In this document: piece after piece, positions 25,704 to 34,449 of the stretch
Layout: every line of letters starts with the position of its first letter
Position numbering within the stretch: the first letter of the stretch is position 1
From: Acidobacteriota bacterium
Lineage (GTDB): Bacteria; Acidobacteriota; UBA6911; RPQK01; JACQSY01
Length of the DNA: 39,518 nucleotides
Assembly (NCBI GenBank): GCA_016211085.1
Contig: JACQSY010000043.1
Location: 86,845-126,362, forward strand
Direction of reading: 5' to 3'
The notes under the pieces: model-generated
Database searches by the model: none
Told to the model about the DNA's origin: nothing
What the model saw: the letters and a program-made list of their open reading frames with translations, nothing else
Position numbers and translations under genes: made by a program

Positions 25704-25733
25704 AGAGAAAGCGCGTGGGAACGCGCTTTCTCT
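25704..25733 (-). terminator. Hairpin downstream of groEL
   Basis: AGAGAAAGCGCGT, loop of 4, ACGCGCTTTCTCT is a perfect 13-bp stem ending 15 bases past the groEL stop. No T tract follows on the minus strand, so it may work as a terminator with help or protect the 3' end of the groESL message. Confidence 0.65.
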
Positions 25734-25747
25734 GGCAAGTTCTGGCT

Positions 25748-27427
<1,680 letters not shown>

Positions 27428-27736
27428 CTAAGCGAGGACAGCGGTACGCTTTCCTGTCAGAATCCCCAAAACCTCGTCCTCACGGAGGATCAGATACTCC
27501 TGATCTTCCAACTTCACTTCCGTGCCGGCGTACTTACCGAACAAGATGCGATCCCCTGCCTTGACGCTGAGGGGAACCGTTTTCCCGTTCTCAAGTACCT
27601 TTCCATCGCCCACAGCTACCACTTCTCCCTCCTGGGGCTTTTCCTTGGCTGTGTCAGGGATCACAATCCCGCCGCGGATCTCTTCCTGTGACTCAACCCT
27701 CTTTACCAGAATGCGGTCATACAAAGGTTTAATCAT
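27428..27736 (-). CDS. groS: Co-chaperonin GroES
   Basis: This 102-residue protein forms the seven-membered lid on GroEL. The start '[15 protein letters not shown]', the mobile loop region '[26 protein letters not shown]', '[15 protein letters not shown]' and '[13 protein letters not shown]' are all typical. The ATG at 27736 has AAGGAG 8 bases upstream; the in-frame GTG at 27745 overlaps that site and is rejected. First gene of the groES-groEL operon; the leader from the CIRCE element is about 58 bases. Confidence 0.98.
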   Translation of the reverse strand: MIKPLYDRILVKRVESQEEIRGGIVIPDTAKEKPQEGEVVAVGDGKVLENGKTVPLSVKAGDRILFGKYAGTEVKLEDQEYLILREDEVLGILTGKRTAVLA

Positions 27737-27794
27737 AAGCCTCACTCCTTTCTTCTAGATAAGCCTAAAAATCGCAATTGGTTACAGTTTATAA

Positions 27795-27821
27795 TTAGCA
27801 CTCAACCAAGGTGAGTGCTAA
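27795..27821. promoter_or_regulatory. CIRCE operator (HrcA binding site)
   Basis: TTAGCACTC, nine bases, GAGTGCTAA is an exact copy of the CIRCE consensus inverted repeat. In many bacteria the HrcA repressor binds it and releases it on heat shock. It sits between the promoter and groES on the minus strand. No hrcA gene is in the window. Confidence 0.95.
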
Positions 27822-27848
27822 CTTAACAAACAGACCGCTCGCTGTCAA
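27820..27848 (-). promoter_or_regulatory. groESL promoter overlapping CIRCE
   Basis: On the minus strand TTGACA (27848-27843), 17 bases, then TAAGTT (27825-27820) form a vegetative promoter whose -10 box touches the CIRCE element. This layout lets the repressor block the start site directly. Confidence 0.7.
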
Positions 27849-27929
27849 CCGGTGATATAAGATTCCAGCCACGGCTTGGCAAGCTGCGATCAATTCTATG
27901 CCAGAGGCTCGGAGTACTCTTGCTTGCAT

Positions 27930-28820
27930 ATGAACTTACATATGAAAGAGTTGGAGCTGGCAGGAGTCCGCAAGGTCAGCAGTGGCAAGGTGCGCGAGAT
28001 GTTTGAGGTGGGAGAGCATCTCTTAATGGTAGCCACCGATCGGATCTCGGCCTTTGACGTGGTTCTCCCCAACACCATCCCGCAGAAGGGGAAGGTGCTG
28101 ACGCAAATATCCGCGTTCTGGTTTAAGCGGCTCGAAGACGTCGTTTCAAATCACTTGATCAGCTCGGACGTGCATGATTTGCCGGAGAGCCTTAGCCCCT
28201 ATCGCAACCTGCTCAGGGGACGTTCCATGCTGGTCCGACGCTGCCGCCCCCTTCCCATCGAATGCGTGGTTCGGGGCTACCTGGCTGGCTCAGGCTGGAG
28301 CGAGTACCGGCGTACTCAGTCCATATGCGGGATACGCCTTCCGGCCGGATTGCGCGAATCGGACAAGCTGCCGGAACCTATCTTCACACCGGCCACAAAA
28401 GCCACCACCGGCCACGATGAAAACATTTCGTATGAGCGGGTTGTTGAGATGGTGGGAAAAGAGTTGGCTGAAAAAGCTCTTTCCATCAGCCTGGAACTTT
28501 ATCGACGCGGGCAGGAACATGCCTACAATCGTGGAATCATTATCTGCGACACCAAGTTCGAATTTGGACTTTCTGACTCGCAGCTGATTCTCATTGATGA
28601 GGTGTTGACACCGGATTCCTCGCGTTTTTGGCCGGCCGATCAATACGAGCCGGGCCGAGCTCAGCCGTCTTTTGATAAGCAGTTCATTCGCGACTATCTG
28701 GAAAGCTTGAATTGGGATAAGACGCCGCCGGCTCCGGAACTGCCACCCGAGGTCATTGAAGCCACTTCGCGGCGATACGTGGAGGCCTTCCGAAGAATTA
28801 CCGGCCTGGAATTGACCTAA
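27930..28820 (+). CDS. purC: Phosphoribosylaminoimidazole-succinocarboxamide synthase
   Basis: This enzyme joins CAIR and aspartate with ATP to make SAICAR in purine synthesis. About 296 residues long, it is the longer form also found in yeast Ade1. Seen motifs: 'SSGKVREMFEVG', 'LLMVATDRISAFDVVLPN' (nucleotide region), 'PIECVVRGYLAGSGWSEY' and 'DTKFEFGLS' followed by 'LIDEVLTPDSSRFWP'. The start could be ATG 27930 or ATG 27942 ('MKELELAGVRK'); neither has a strong Shine-Dalgarno, and a TTG further up (27876) is less likely. It is divergent from groESL and has no other purine gene beside it. A hairpin follows at once after the stop. Confidence 0.95.
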   Translation: MNLHMKELELAGVRKVSSGKVREMFEVGEHLLMVATDRISAFDVVLPNTIPQKGKVLTQISAFWFKRLEDVVSNHLISSDVHDLPESLSPYRNLLRGRSMLVRRCRPLPIECVVRGYLAGSGWSEYRRTQSICGIRLPAGLRESDKLPEPIFTPATKATTGHDENISYERVVEMVGKELAEKALSISLELYRRGQEHAYNRGIIICDTKFEFGLSDSQLILIDEVLTPDSSRFWPADQYEPGRAQPSFDKQFIRDYLESLNWDKTPPAPELPPEVIEATSRRYVEAFRRITGLELT

Positions 28821-28860
28821 GTGTCCCGTCTCTCTGACACCTATTGCAGGGATGGGACAC
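28821..28860 (+). repeat. Inverted repeat directly after purC
   Basis: GTGTCCC (28821-28827) pairs with GGGACAC (28854-28860) across a 26-base loop that itself contains GACACC. It begins on the base after the purC stop codon. No T tract follows, so it is not a classic terminator; it could be an mRNA end structure or a REP-like repeat unit. Confidence 0.45.
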
Positions 28861-29372
28861 TGAGTACCCCAGTTCATAAGTACAATAACGTTTGCGAGTG
28901 GTGCTTACGAGGCGAGGTCAAGGAGAGAGGAGGAGGCGATTTTGCTGCACATTGTCGACGATCCGCTACGCCAACATCGCACCTCACTGGCCTGAAGAGT
29001 CGTGGTGGGACGCTGCTTTCAAATCGTTCCTTTCGTACGATGCCGGATTTACAAAAAAGCGAGACGGCGGAATCCGAGGGCGCCCCTTGCCTCTGTATCC
29101 GGGATGGCGCATGAGTGGTCTTGAATTTTCTTGACGTCATTCAATTCGTAGTCATAATCAAATTCGAAAATCAGGGAGGAATCGACAAAGCATCCGATTC
29201 AGGTGCGCACGCATGTCGTGGCTGGCGAACTTGTCGTGCAATTTTGGTTCTGGATGGTAAATTCCCTCACAGATTCATTTGCCGGGAAAGCAATAAGCTA
29301 AGTAGGATGGCAAACGGCCTTGTAGAACCGGGTGAGAAATTTCACTTTATTGACCGGCAGTCGCCTCTTTAA
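28861..29372. other. About 0.5 kb without a convincing gene
   Basis: Several short open frames exist but none has convincing protein character throughout. A strong ribosome site AGGAGG (28931-28936) is followed 5 bases later by TTG and 17 codons to a stop at 28993, with a possible frameshifted relic of a uracil phosphoribosyltransferase start (see findings). Near the end, a 21-codon ATG frame (29307-29372) stops with TAA joined to the ATG of the Fis-type gene. TTGCCG and TAGGAT around 29278-29307 might be a weak promoter. No tRNA fold was seen. Confidence 0.5.
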
Positions 29373-29612
29373 ATGGCCCAGGCAAAACCAAAACTCAAAG
29401 AAACTCTCGAGGCGGCGATCGATGAAATGGTCACCAAAGGGATTTTGTGGCCGGAGGCGTTGGCCCAGTTTGAAAAGCTGTTTCTCTCCAGAGTGCTGAG
29501 GGAAAGCAACGGCAATCTGTGCCGTGCTTCAGAACTGATGGGTTTGCATCGCAACACGCTTTCGAAAAAGCTGCGGGACCATAAGCTCGAAAAAGGCGCT
29601 AGGAAAAAATAA
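29373..29612 (+). CDS. Small Fis-type helix-turn-helix protein
   Basis: This 79-residue basic protein has a helical N-terminus and a Fis-family (HTH_8) DNA-binding end: 'FEKLFLSRVLRESNGNLCRASELMGLHRNTLSKKLRDHKL'-type sequence (residues about 33-72, quoted here only in outline: 'NGNLCRASELMGLHRNTLSK'). In Fis and NtrC-type activators this helix-turn-helix binds DNA; here no receiver or AAA+ domain is attached. It could act as a nucleoid-type protein or a stand-alone regulator. The ATG directly follows a TAA stop (TAAATG) of a 21-codon frame, and no Shine-Dalgarno is seen, so translation may be coupled or leaderless. Convergent with smc. Confidence 0.8.
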   Translation: MAQAKPKLKETLEAAIDEMVTKGILWPEALAQFEKLFLSRVLRESNGNLCRASELMGLHRNTLSKKLRDHKLEKGARKK

Positions 29613-29640
29613 TTCCGCCTTTCCAAGGACGCGCTGAGGT

Positions 29641-32600
29641 CTAATCATCAAAGTGGACGGAAACGAGCTGCGAAACACCCGCCTCCTCCATGGTCACCCC
29701 GTACAGCGTCTGAGCATTTTCCATCGTTTTCTTATTGTGGGTAATGATAATAAACTGCGTCTGGTCGCTCATGCTCCGTATTAAATCTCCAAAGCGCCCT
29801 ACATTGGCATCGTCCAGGGGAGCGTCGACCTCATCTAGAACGCAGAATTGGCTTGGACGGTAACGGCAAAGAGCTACCAGGAGCGCCAGCGCGGTCATGG
29901 CTTTTTCTCCGCCCGAGAGCAAGTGGACACTTTGAAGCTTTTTGCCAGGTGGCTGTGCAAAAATCTCAATGCCACTCTCCAGGAGATCATCGTCATCCAG
30001 GAGCTGCATGCCGCAATCGCCGCCTCCAAAAAGTGCTTGAAATACTTCCTTGAAAGAGGTGTTGATGGCGTCAAAGGCATGGCGGAACTTTTCACGGCTG
30101 CGTCGATTGATCTCCTGAATGGCGAGTGTCGTATCCTCAATCGACTTCTCAATGTCCTGGCGCTGCGCTGTCAGGAAGTTGAATCGTTCTTCGTTTTCCT
30201 GGTACTCCTCAAGCGCCGTCATATTGATAGGGCCAAATTCCTCCAGCCTTGCCTTCAAATCCGCATAGGGCCCCACAACGTTTTCAGGTTGAAGCCCCGC
30301 GACGTCGGTTTGTGCGGCAAGTTCCGCAAGCGACATCTGCACCTGATCCAGACACTGCTCGGCCAGGGTTTGTAATTGGGTTTCAACCCGGGCTTTTCCA
30401 ACCTCCAATTGTGAACGCTGTCCCTGCGTGTCGTTTCGTCGCTCTCGCAGCCGGCTTAGTTCTTCCTCAAGCTGTTGATAGGCCTGCCGCCAAGCCTGGT
30501 TTGCGTTATCGTGCTCCAATAACTTCGATTCCAGAAGGCTCAATTCTTCCCGGCCCGTTTCGGTTTTCTTATTGAAATGACGAAGTTCCTCCTCGAGGGA
30601 GACAATTCTCGATTCATTCTTGTTCTTGATGAGCGTGGCTACCCGAAGCCGTTCCTCGAGGGTATGCTCTTGTTCCAGGAGTTGCTTGTGTCGGCTCTCC
30701 AGCGAGAGTCGCCGTTCTTCAAGGATTTTGCGGTCCGATCCAGCCAGATGAAATCTTTCCTGACTTTCTTCGAAGTCGAGTTTAAGCTGTTGGAGCCGCT
30801 GATGAGTGGATCCCAAGGTCTGTTCAATGTCTGCCCGTCGCGCGTCGAAGGCCTGGAGTTGTATTTCGAGATCCTGGCTCCTTAAGAGAAGTTCACCTTT
30901 CTCATTCTCTAGCAGCGACAGTTCTTCGCGTATAGTCTTAAGAGCTTGAAGGTGCCGTTCATCGTCGCGCTGCCACTGGTTGCACTGGTGGGTTAGCGCC
31001 ACGGATTCTTTTTCTAATCGAAACACCTCTGCCTGTGTGGCTGTTAAGAGCCTCGAAGTCTCATCCAGTAGGGTTTGCTCATGTTTCAGCTGCTGGAGCA
31101 GCTGTGATTCGGTCCTTTTGAGCTGAAGCACTTTGTTTTCGAGTTCGCGTTTTTGCCGTTTCAAGCTCAGCAAACCCAGCTTTTGAGACTGTCCGGAAGT
31201 TGCCGAGAGCAACCCGGCAGGCGACAACGTTTCACCTTCGAGCGTAACAAACATGCTATCTGGGTAACTATGGGCCAGCTCGAGAGCTCGAGGAAGGTTG
31301 GCGACGACCACCGCCGAGGCTTGTTGAGGGAGCACCCGGTTAAACGCATCACGAACCTCCGGCTTCATGATCACGATCTCACCCAGAGTGCCCAAGACGC
31401 CATCTTCATTCTTCAAGTGGTGGCCGCCGCTTCTTCCATTGCTTCTGCCAAAGCCGTTGCTCAGGCGCAGACTTAGAAAAGTGCATTTGCCACTTCTAAG
31501 GTTTTTGACCTCCGACGCAGCCTGAACCGCTTCCTGGATGGTGTCGACAAGGACGTATTCCAGCTCCTCACTTAAGAAACCCTCCACAAGTTGCTCATAT
31601 TGAGGATGGGTTTCAATGAAATCAGCCAAAGTTCCGCAACTCTGCACGGTTTGAACCTGGCTAAGATGATTCAATAACTGTTGAACACTTTCGCTGTATT
31701 GAGAATGTTTCAGCTCGAGCTCCTGTAGAGATTCCAGGCGCTCCCGGTTTGCAATAAGCTGATTTTGTGCCTGATTCAGACGAGTTTTCAGATCTTCAAC
31801 TTTGTTTTCCAGGTCTCTGCGGGAACCGTTCTGCCGCTCAAGTGTGAGTATTGCGCTTTCAAGTTCCTGTTGTATCCGCTGGACTGTTTCCGTCTTTTCC
31901 GAAAGAACTCGCGAGCTCTCCTGCTGTTGTTGAACGGCCTGTTCATGATCGCGTTCCAGACGGAGTTTGCGCGAAGAGGAATTCTGCAATTGTTGTTGAA
32001 TCTGTTCCTTTGCGTTGCGGAGTGAGACGTTTTCGGCAGAGAGTTGCACCAATTCCTGGCGCACTTGCTCGAGCCTTTCTTCGGTACCGTCTTTTTGCCG
32101 TTTGCGGCTCTCTAGTTCCAGCTTCTGACGAGTCAGTTCTCCTTCGATATGCTGCTCTTCCCGTTGAAGGCGGAGGCGATCTTCCTCCAAAGCTGCAATC
32201 TCCTCAAGCAGCTTTGCCAGCGCCAGATTGAGCGATTCCTGCTCCGCATCGTTCAGTTGGACTTGTTTGTGCAAGCTTTCAATTTGCTCACGGTGGTAAT
32301 GAATGGCACTATCCAACCGTTCCAGCTCGACTCGCGATTCGGAAAGCTGGCGACGCAAAGCGGCAATTTCCTGGTCGAGGCGGTCCTTGTACTCCAGGCT
32401 CTCCCTATAGGCATGCTCTTTGGCGACCAGCTCTGCTCCGAGGGCCTCTTCGAGATTCTTTAGAGTGGTGTAACGTTCCCCGAAGGAATCAAGTTGTGTT
32501 TCAAGTTGCTGGCTCTCAAGGGCAAATTTTTTCCGCAGCAGGTCGCGAAACTGTTCTTTCAGCTCACGGTACCGCCGGGCTTTCGCCGCCTGGCGCTTCA

Positions 32601-33234
32601 AGGACCGAAGCTGACGTTCAATCTCCGCTGTAATGTCATTAACTCGCAGCAGATTCTGGCGAGCCATTTCAAGCTTCAGTTCAGCGTTACGGCGCCTGGC
32701 CTTATACCCGATGATCTGGGCGGCTTCCTCGATGATCGAACGCCGGTCAATCGGCTTGGAATTGAGCACAGAATCGATTCTTCCCTGCTCAATCAATGCA
32801 TAAGAGGCATAGCCCAGACCCCCCGCTTCCAGCAGTTGCTGGATGTCCTTAAGCCGGCAATGACGCTGATTAATGGAATAAATACTCTCTTCTGAACGAT
32901 AGAGCTTACGACTGATCTCAATGATGTCTTCGTGCAATTCCAATCCGTCCAGGCGGATTGGTGTGCTATCGGTCTTGAGCAGCCGTAGGGTTACCTCAGC
33001 GAAGCCGGATGGTTTGCGCTTGCTAGTGCCGCTGAAGATGATGTCTTCCATGCGCGTGCCGCGAAGCAGTCGCGCACTCTGTTCTCCCAGCACCCAACCA
33101 ATAGCATCGGCCAGATTGGATTTACCACAGCCGTTGGGTCCAATAATTGCTGTCACCCGATCATGGAAGCTGACACGAGTTTTTTCAGCAAAAGACTTAA
33201 AGCCAATAATTTCAAGCGAATCAAACTTCAACAT
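29641..33234 (-). CDS. smc: Chromosome segregation ATPase SMC
   Basis: This 1197-residue condensin subunit folds and separates chromosomes with ScpA and ScpB. The N-terminal head begins 'MLKFDSLEIIGFKSFAEKT' with Walker A 'GPNGCGKSN' (32-40). A long coiled coil runs to a hinge at about 520-680 ('CGTLADFIETHPQYEQLVEGF', 'SMFVTLEGETLSPAGLL'), then a second coil. The C-terminal head has signature 'LLSGGEKAMTALALL' from about residue 1105 and Walker B 'FCVLDEVDAPLDD'. All ATPase motifs are intact and the length is normal. It is convergent with the Fis-type gene and lies 85 bases after the hydrolase gene in the same direction. No scpA or scpB is in the window. Confidence 0.98.
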   Translation of the reverse strand: MLKFDSLEIIGFKSFAEKTRVSFHDRVTAIIGPNGCGKSNLADAIGWVLGEQSARLLRGTRMEDIIFSGTSKRKPSGFAEVTLRLLKTDSTPIRLDGLELHEDIIEISRKLYRSEESIYSINQRHCRLKDIQQLLEAGGLGYASYALIEQGRIDSVLNSKPIDRRSIIEEAAQIIGYKARRRNAELKLEMARQNLLRVNDITAEIERQLRSLKRQAAKARRYRELKEQFRDLLRKKFALESQQLETQLDSFGERYTTLKNLEEALGAELVAKEHAYRESLEYKDRLDQEIAALRRQLSESRVELERLDSAIHYHREQIESLHKQVQLNDAEQESLNLALAKLLEEIAALEEDRLRLQREEQHIEGELTRQKLELESRKRQKDGTEERLEQVRQELVQLSAENVSLRNAKEQIQQQLQNSSSRKLRLERDHEQAVQQQQESSRVLSEKTETVQRIQQELESAILTLERQNGSRRDLENKVEDLKTRLNQAQNQLIANRERLESLQELELKHSQYSESVQQLLNHLSQVQTVQSCGTLADFIETHPQYEQLVEGFLSEELEYVLVDTIQEAVQAASEVKNLRSGKCTFLSLRLSNGFGRSNGRSGGHHLKNEDGVLGTLGEIVIMKPEVRDAFNRVLPQQASAVVVANLPRALELAHSYPDSMFVTLEGETLSPAGLLSATSGQSQKLGLLSLKRQKRELENKVLQLKRTESQLLQQLKHEQTLLDETSRLLTATQAEVFRLEKESVALTHQCNQWQRDDERHLQALKTIREELSLLENEKGELLLRSQDLEIQLQAFDARRADIEQTLGSTHQRLQQLKLDFEESQERFHLAGSDRKILEERRLSLESRHKQLLEQEHTLEERLRVATLIKNKNESRIVSLEEELRHFNKKTETGREELSLLESKLLEHDNANQAWRQAYQQLEEELSRLRERRNDTQGQRSQLEVGKARVETQLQTLAEQCLDQVQMSLAELAAQTDVAGLQPENVVGPYADLKARLEEFGPINMTALEEYQENEERFNFLTAQRQDIEKSIEDTTLAIQEINRRSREKFRHAFDAINTSFKEVFQALFGGGDCGMQLLDDDDLLESGIEIFAQPPGKKLQSVHLLSGGEKAMTALALLVALCRYRPSQFCVLDEVDAPLDDANVGRFGDLIRSMSDQTQFIIITHNKKTMENAQTLYGVTMEEAGVSQLVSVHFDD

Positions 33235-33319
33235 ACCGGCTCTCGGCTAAGAATCCCTCCTTGTACTCAAGCACATCATGACAGCAAAGACTGACACCCT
33301 CGCCCAGGCGAAATCCATT

Positions 33320-34231
33320 TTAGGGAGCAAGATGACGCTTGAAATAATCCAGAATCCTGCCATCGTAATTCTTGAGTTCTCCAGTGAGCAGAATCGACTT
33401 GCGGCTTCTTGGCAGTAGAAGGATGTCTTTGCGGCCCTCCGCCTGGGCATAAAGCTGTCGAGTCCAGCGGGCAAAGGAGGGCGTTTCCAAACCAGTGAGG
33501 TACAAGGTGCGAACCGGGAATAGGGGCTTCACATCCAGTACCTCGGTCACTTGCGAAGGAGAAATCCAGCAATAAAGGGAGAAAAATCCAGTGACGACAC
33601 CTGCCAAGGGGGCGCTTTCAAATACCAGGCGCTGTCCAACTTGGTATTTGATGAAGTCAAACACGGAAGGATAAGGGGAATCCAGGATCAAGACCCGCAC
33701 GCGGTTGTCCTTCAAGGCGGCCCTCAAAGCCACGTGCGCACCCAGGGAGACTCCCCAGATTCCCACCCTTGATTCATGCACAGGTAGGTTTTTCAAGGCA
33801 AAGTCAATCCCCCGGATTAAGTCCTCACTTTCACGAATGCCTAAGGTTGAACGAGAAAAAGAGCTGCCCTCGTGTCCTCGAAAAGTGATCAGGCAAACGT
33901 TGTAACCAGCCTCCCGCAGAAGGGTAGCCAGGTTCAGGAGCGCCACACGGCTTGAGTTGTAATCATGGTTGAGGAAAATTGCCGGGGCACCCTTTAGACC
34001 TGGAATGAACCAAAGCGAGTGGTTTCCATCCGGGCCTGCAAAGCTTAGATCCTGATAAGGCAGGAGGTAAGACTCCGGCGTTCCCATTTCGCCTTCGGCC
34101 TGTGGATATATGACGCGGTAGCTCAGGGTTACCAGGAAGGTGAGCAGCGCAGCCGCCAAAAGGATCAGAGAAGGACGAAGTACTTTCCAGTACGACCAGA
34201 ATGGTTTTCTCACAGGTGCAGTCGAAGCCAT
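33320..34231 (-). CDS. Membrane-anchored alpha/beta hydrolase-fold protein, probably non-canonical active site
   Basis: This 303-residue protein has one N-terminal membrane helix (about 19-40) and an alpha/beta hydrolase domain outside or at the membrane. The oxyanion region 'LNHDYNSSR', 'LITFRGHEGSS' and the nucleophile elbow 'GIWGVSLGAHVA' (Ser162) are clear. The strand that should carry the acid reads 'RTLYLTGLETPSF', with Glu249 where Asp is usual, and the end 'LLLPRSRKSILLTGELKNYD' has no His where the catalytic His is expected. The enzyme may be inactive or use another residue. GGAGA lies 7 bases before the ATG. It is upstream of smc and divergent from the S55 gene. Confidence 0.85.
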   Translation of the reverse strand: MASTAPVRKPFWSYWKVLRPSLILLAAALLTFLVTLSYRVIYPQAEGEMGTPESYLLPYQDLSFAGPDGNHSLWFIPGLKGAPAIFLNHDYNSSRVALLNLATLLREAGYNVCLITFRGHEGSSFSRSTLGIRESEDLIRGIDFALKNLPVHESRVGIWGVSLGAHVALRAALKDNRVRVLILDSPYPSVFDFIKYQVGQRLVFESAPLAGVVTGFFSLYCWISPSQVTEVLDVKPLFPVRTLYLTGLETPSFARWTRQLYAQAEGRKDILLLPRSRKSILLTGELKNYDGRILDYFKRHLAP

Positions 34232-34383
34232 AAAGGAGTCTCCGTATTTTGCATTAAGAATAACATCCGGCGCTTACTGAAGCTGCCACTTTCCAGCATA
34301 ATGATGCGATAATCGGCACCCAGGCGTCTGGTATTTGCCTCACTAATTTTCGATAGACTGCTTGTGTGTTTTAATCCGGCGGC

Positions 34384-34412
34384 TTGATTCGTTTTTGGGG
34401 TCCATGTAGTAT
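34384..34412 (+). promoter_or_regulatory. Candidate promoter of the S55-domain gene
   Basis: TTGATT (34384-34389), 17 bases, TAGTAT (34407-34412), followed by an AT-rich stretch, lies 37 bases before the ATG. Both boxes match consensus at four of six positions. Confidence 0.45.
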
Positions 34413-34449
34413 TTAAATTTAAGAAATTTGAAGAGGTCTTCTCCAAAGA

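Noticed and set aside
28892..29134. 80-residue plus-strand open frame as a gene
   Set aside because: Arginine-rich start, no domain character, no suitable ribosome site, and overlapping frames of similar quality on both strands.
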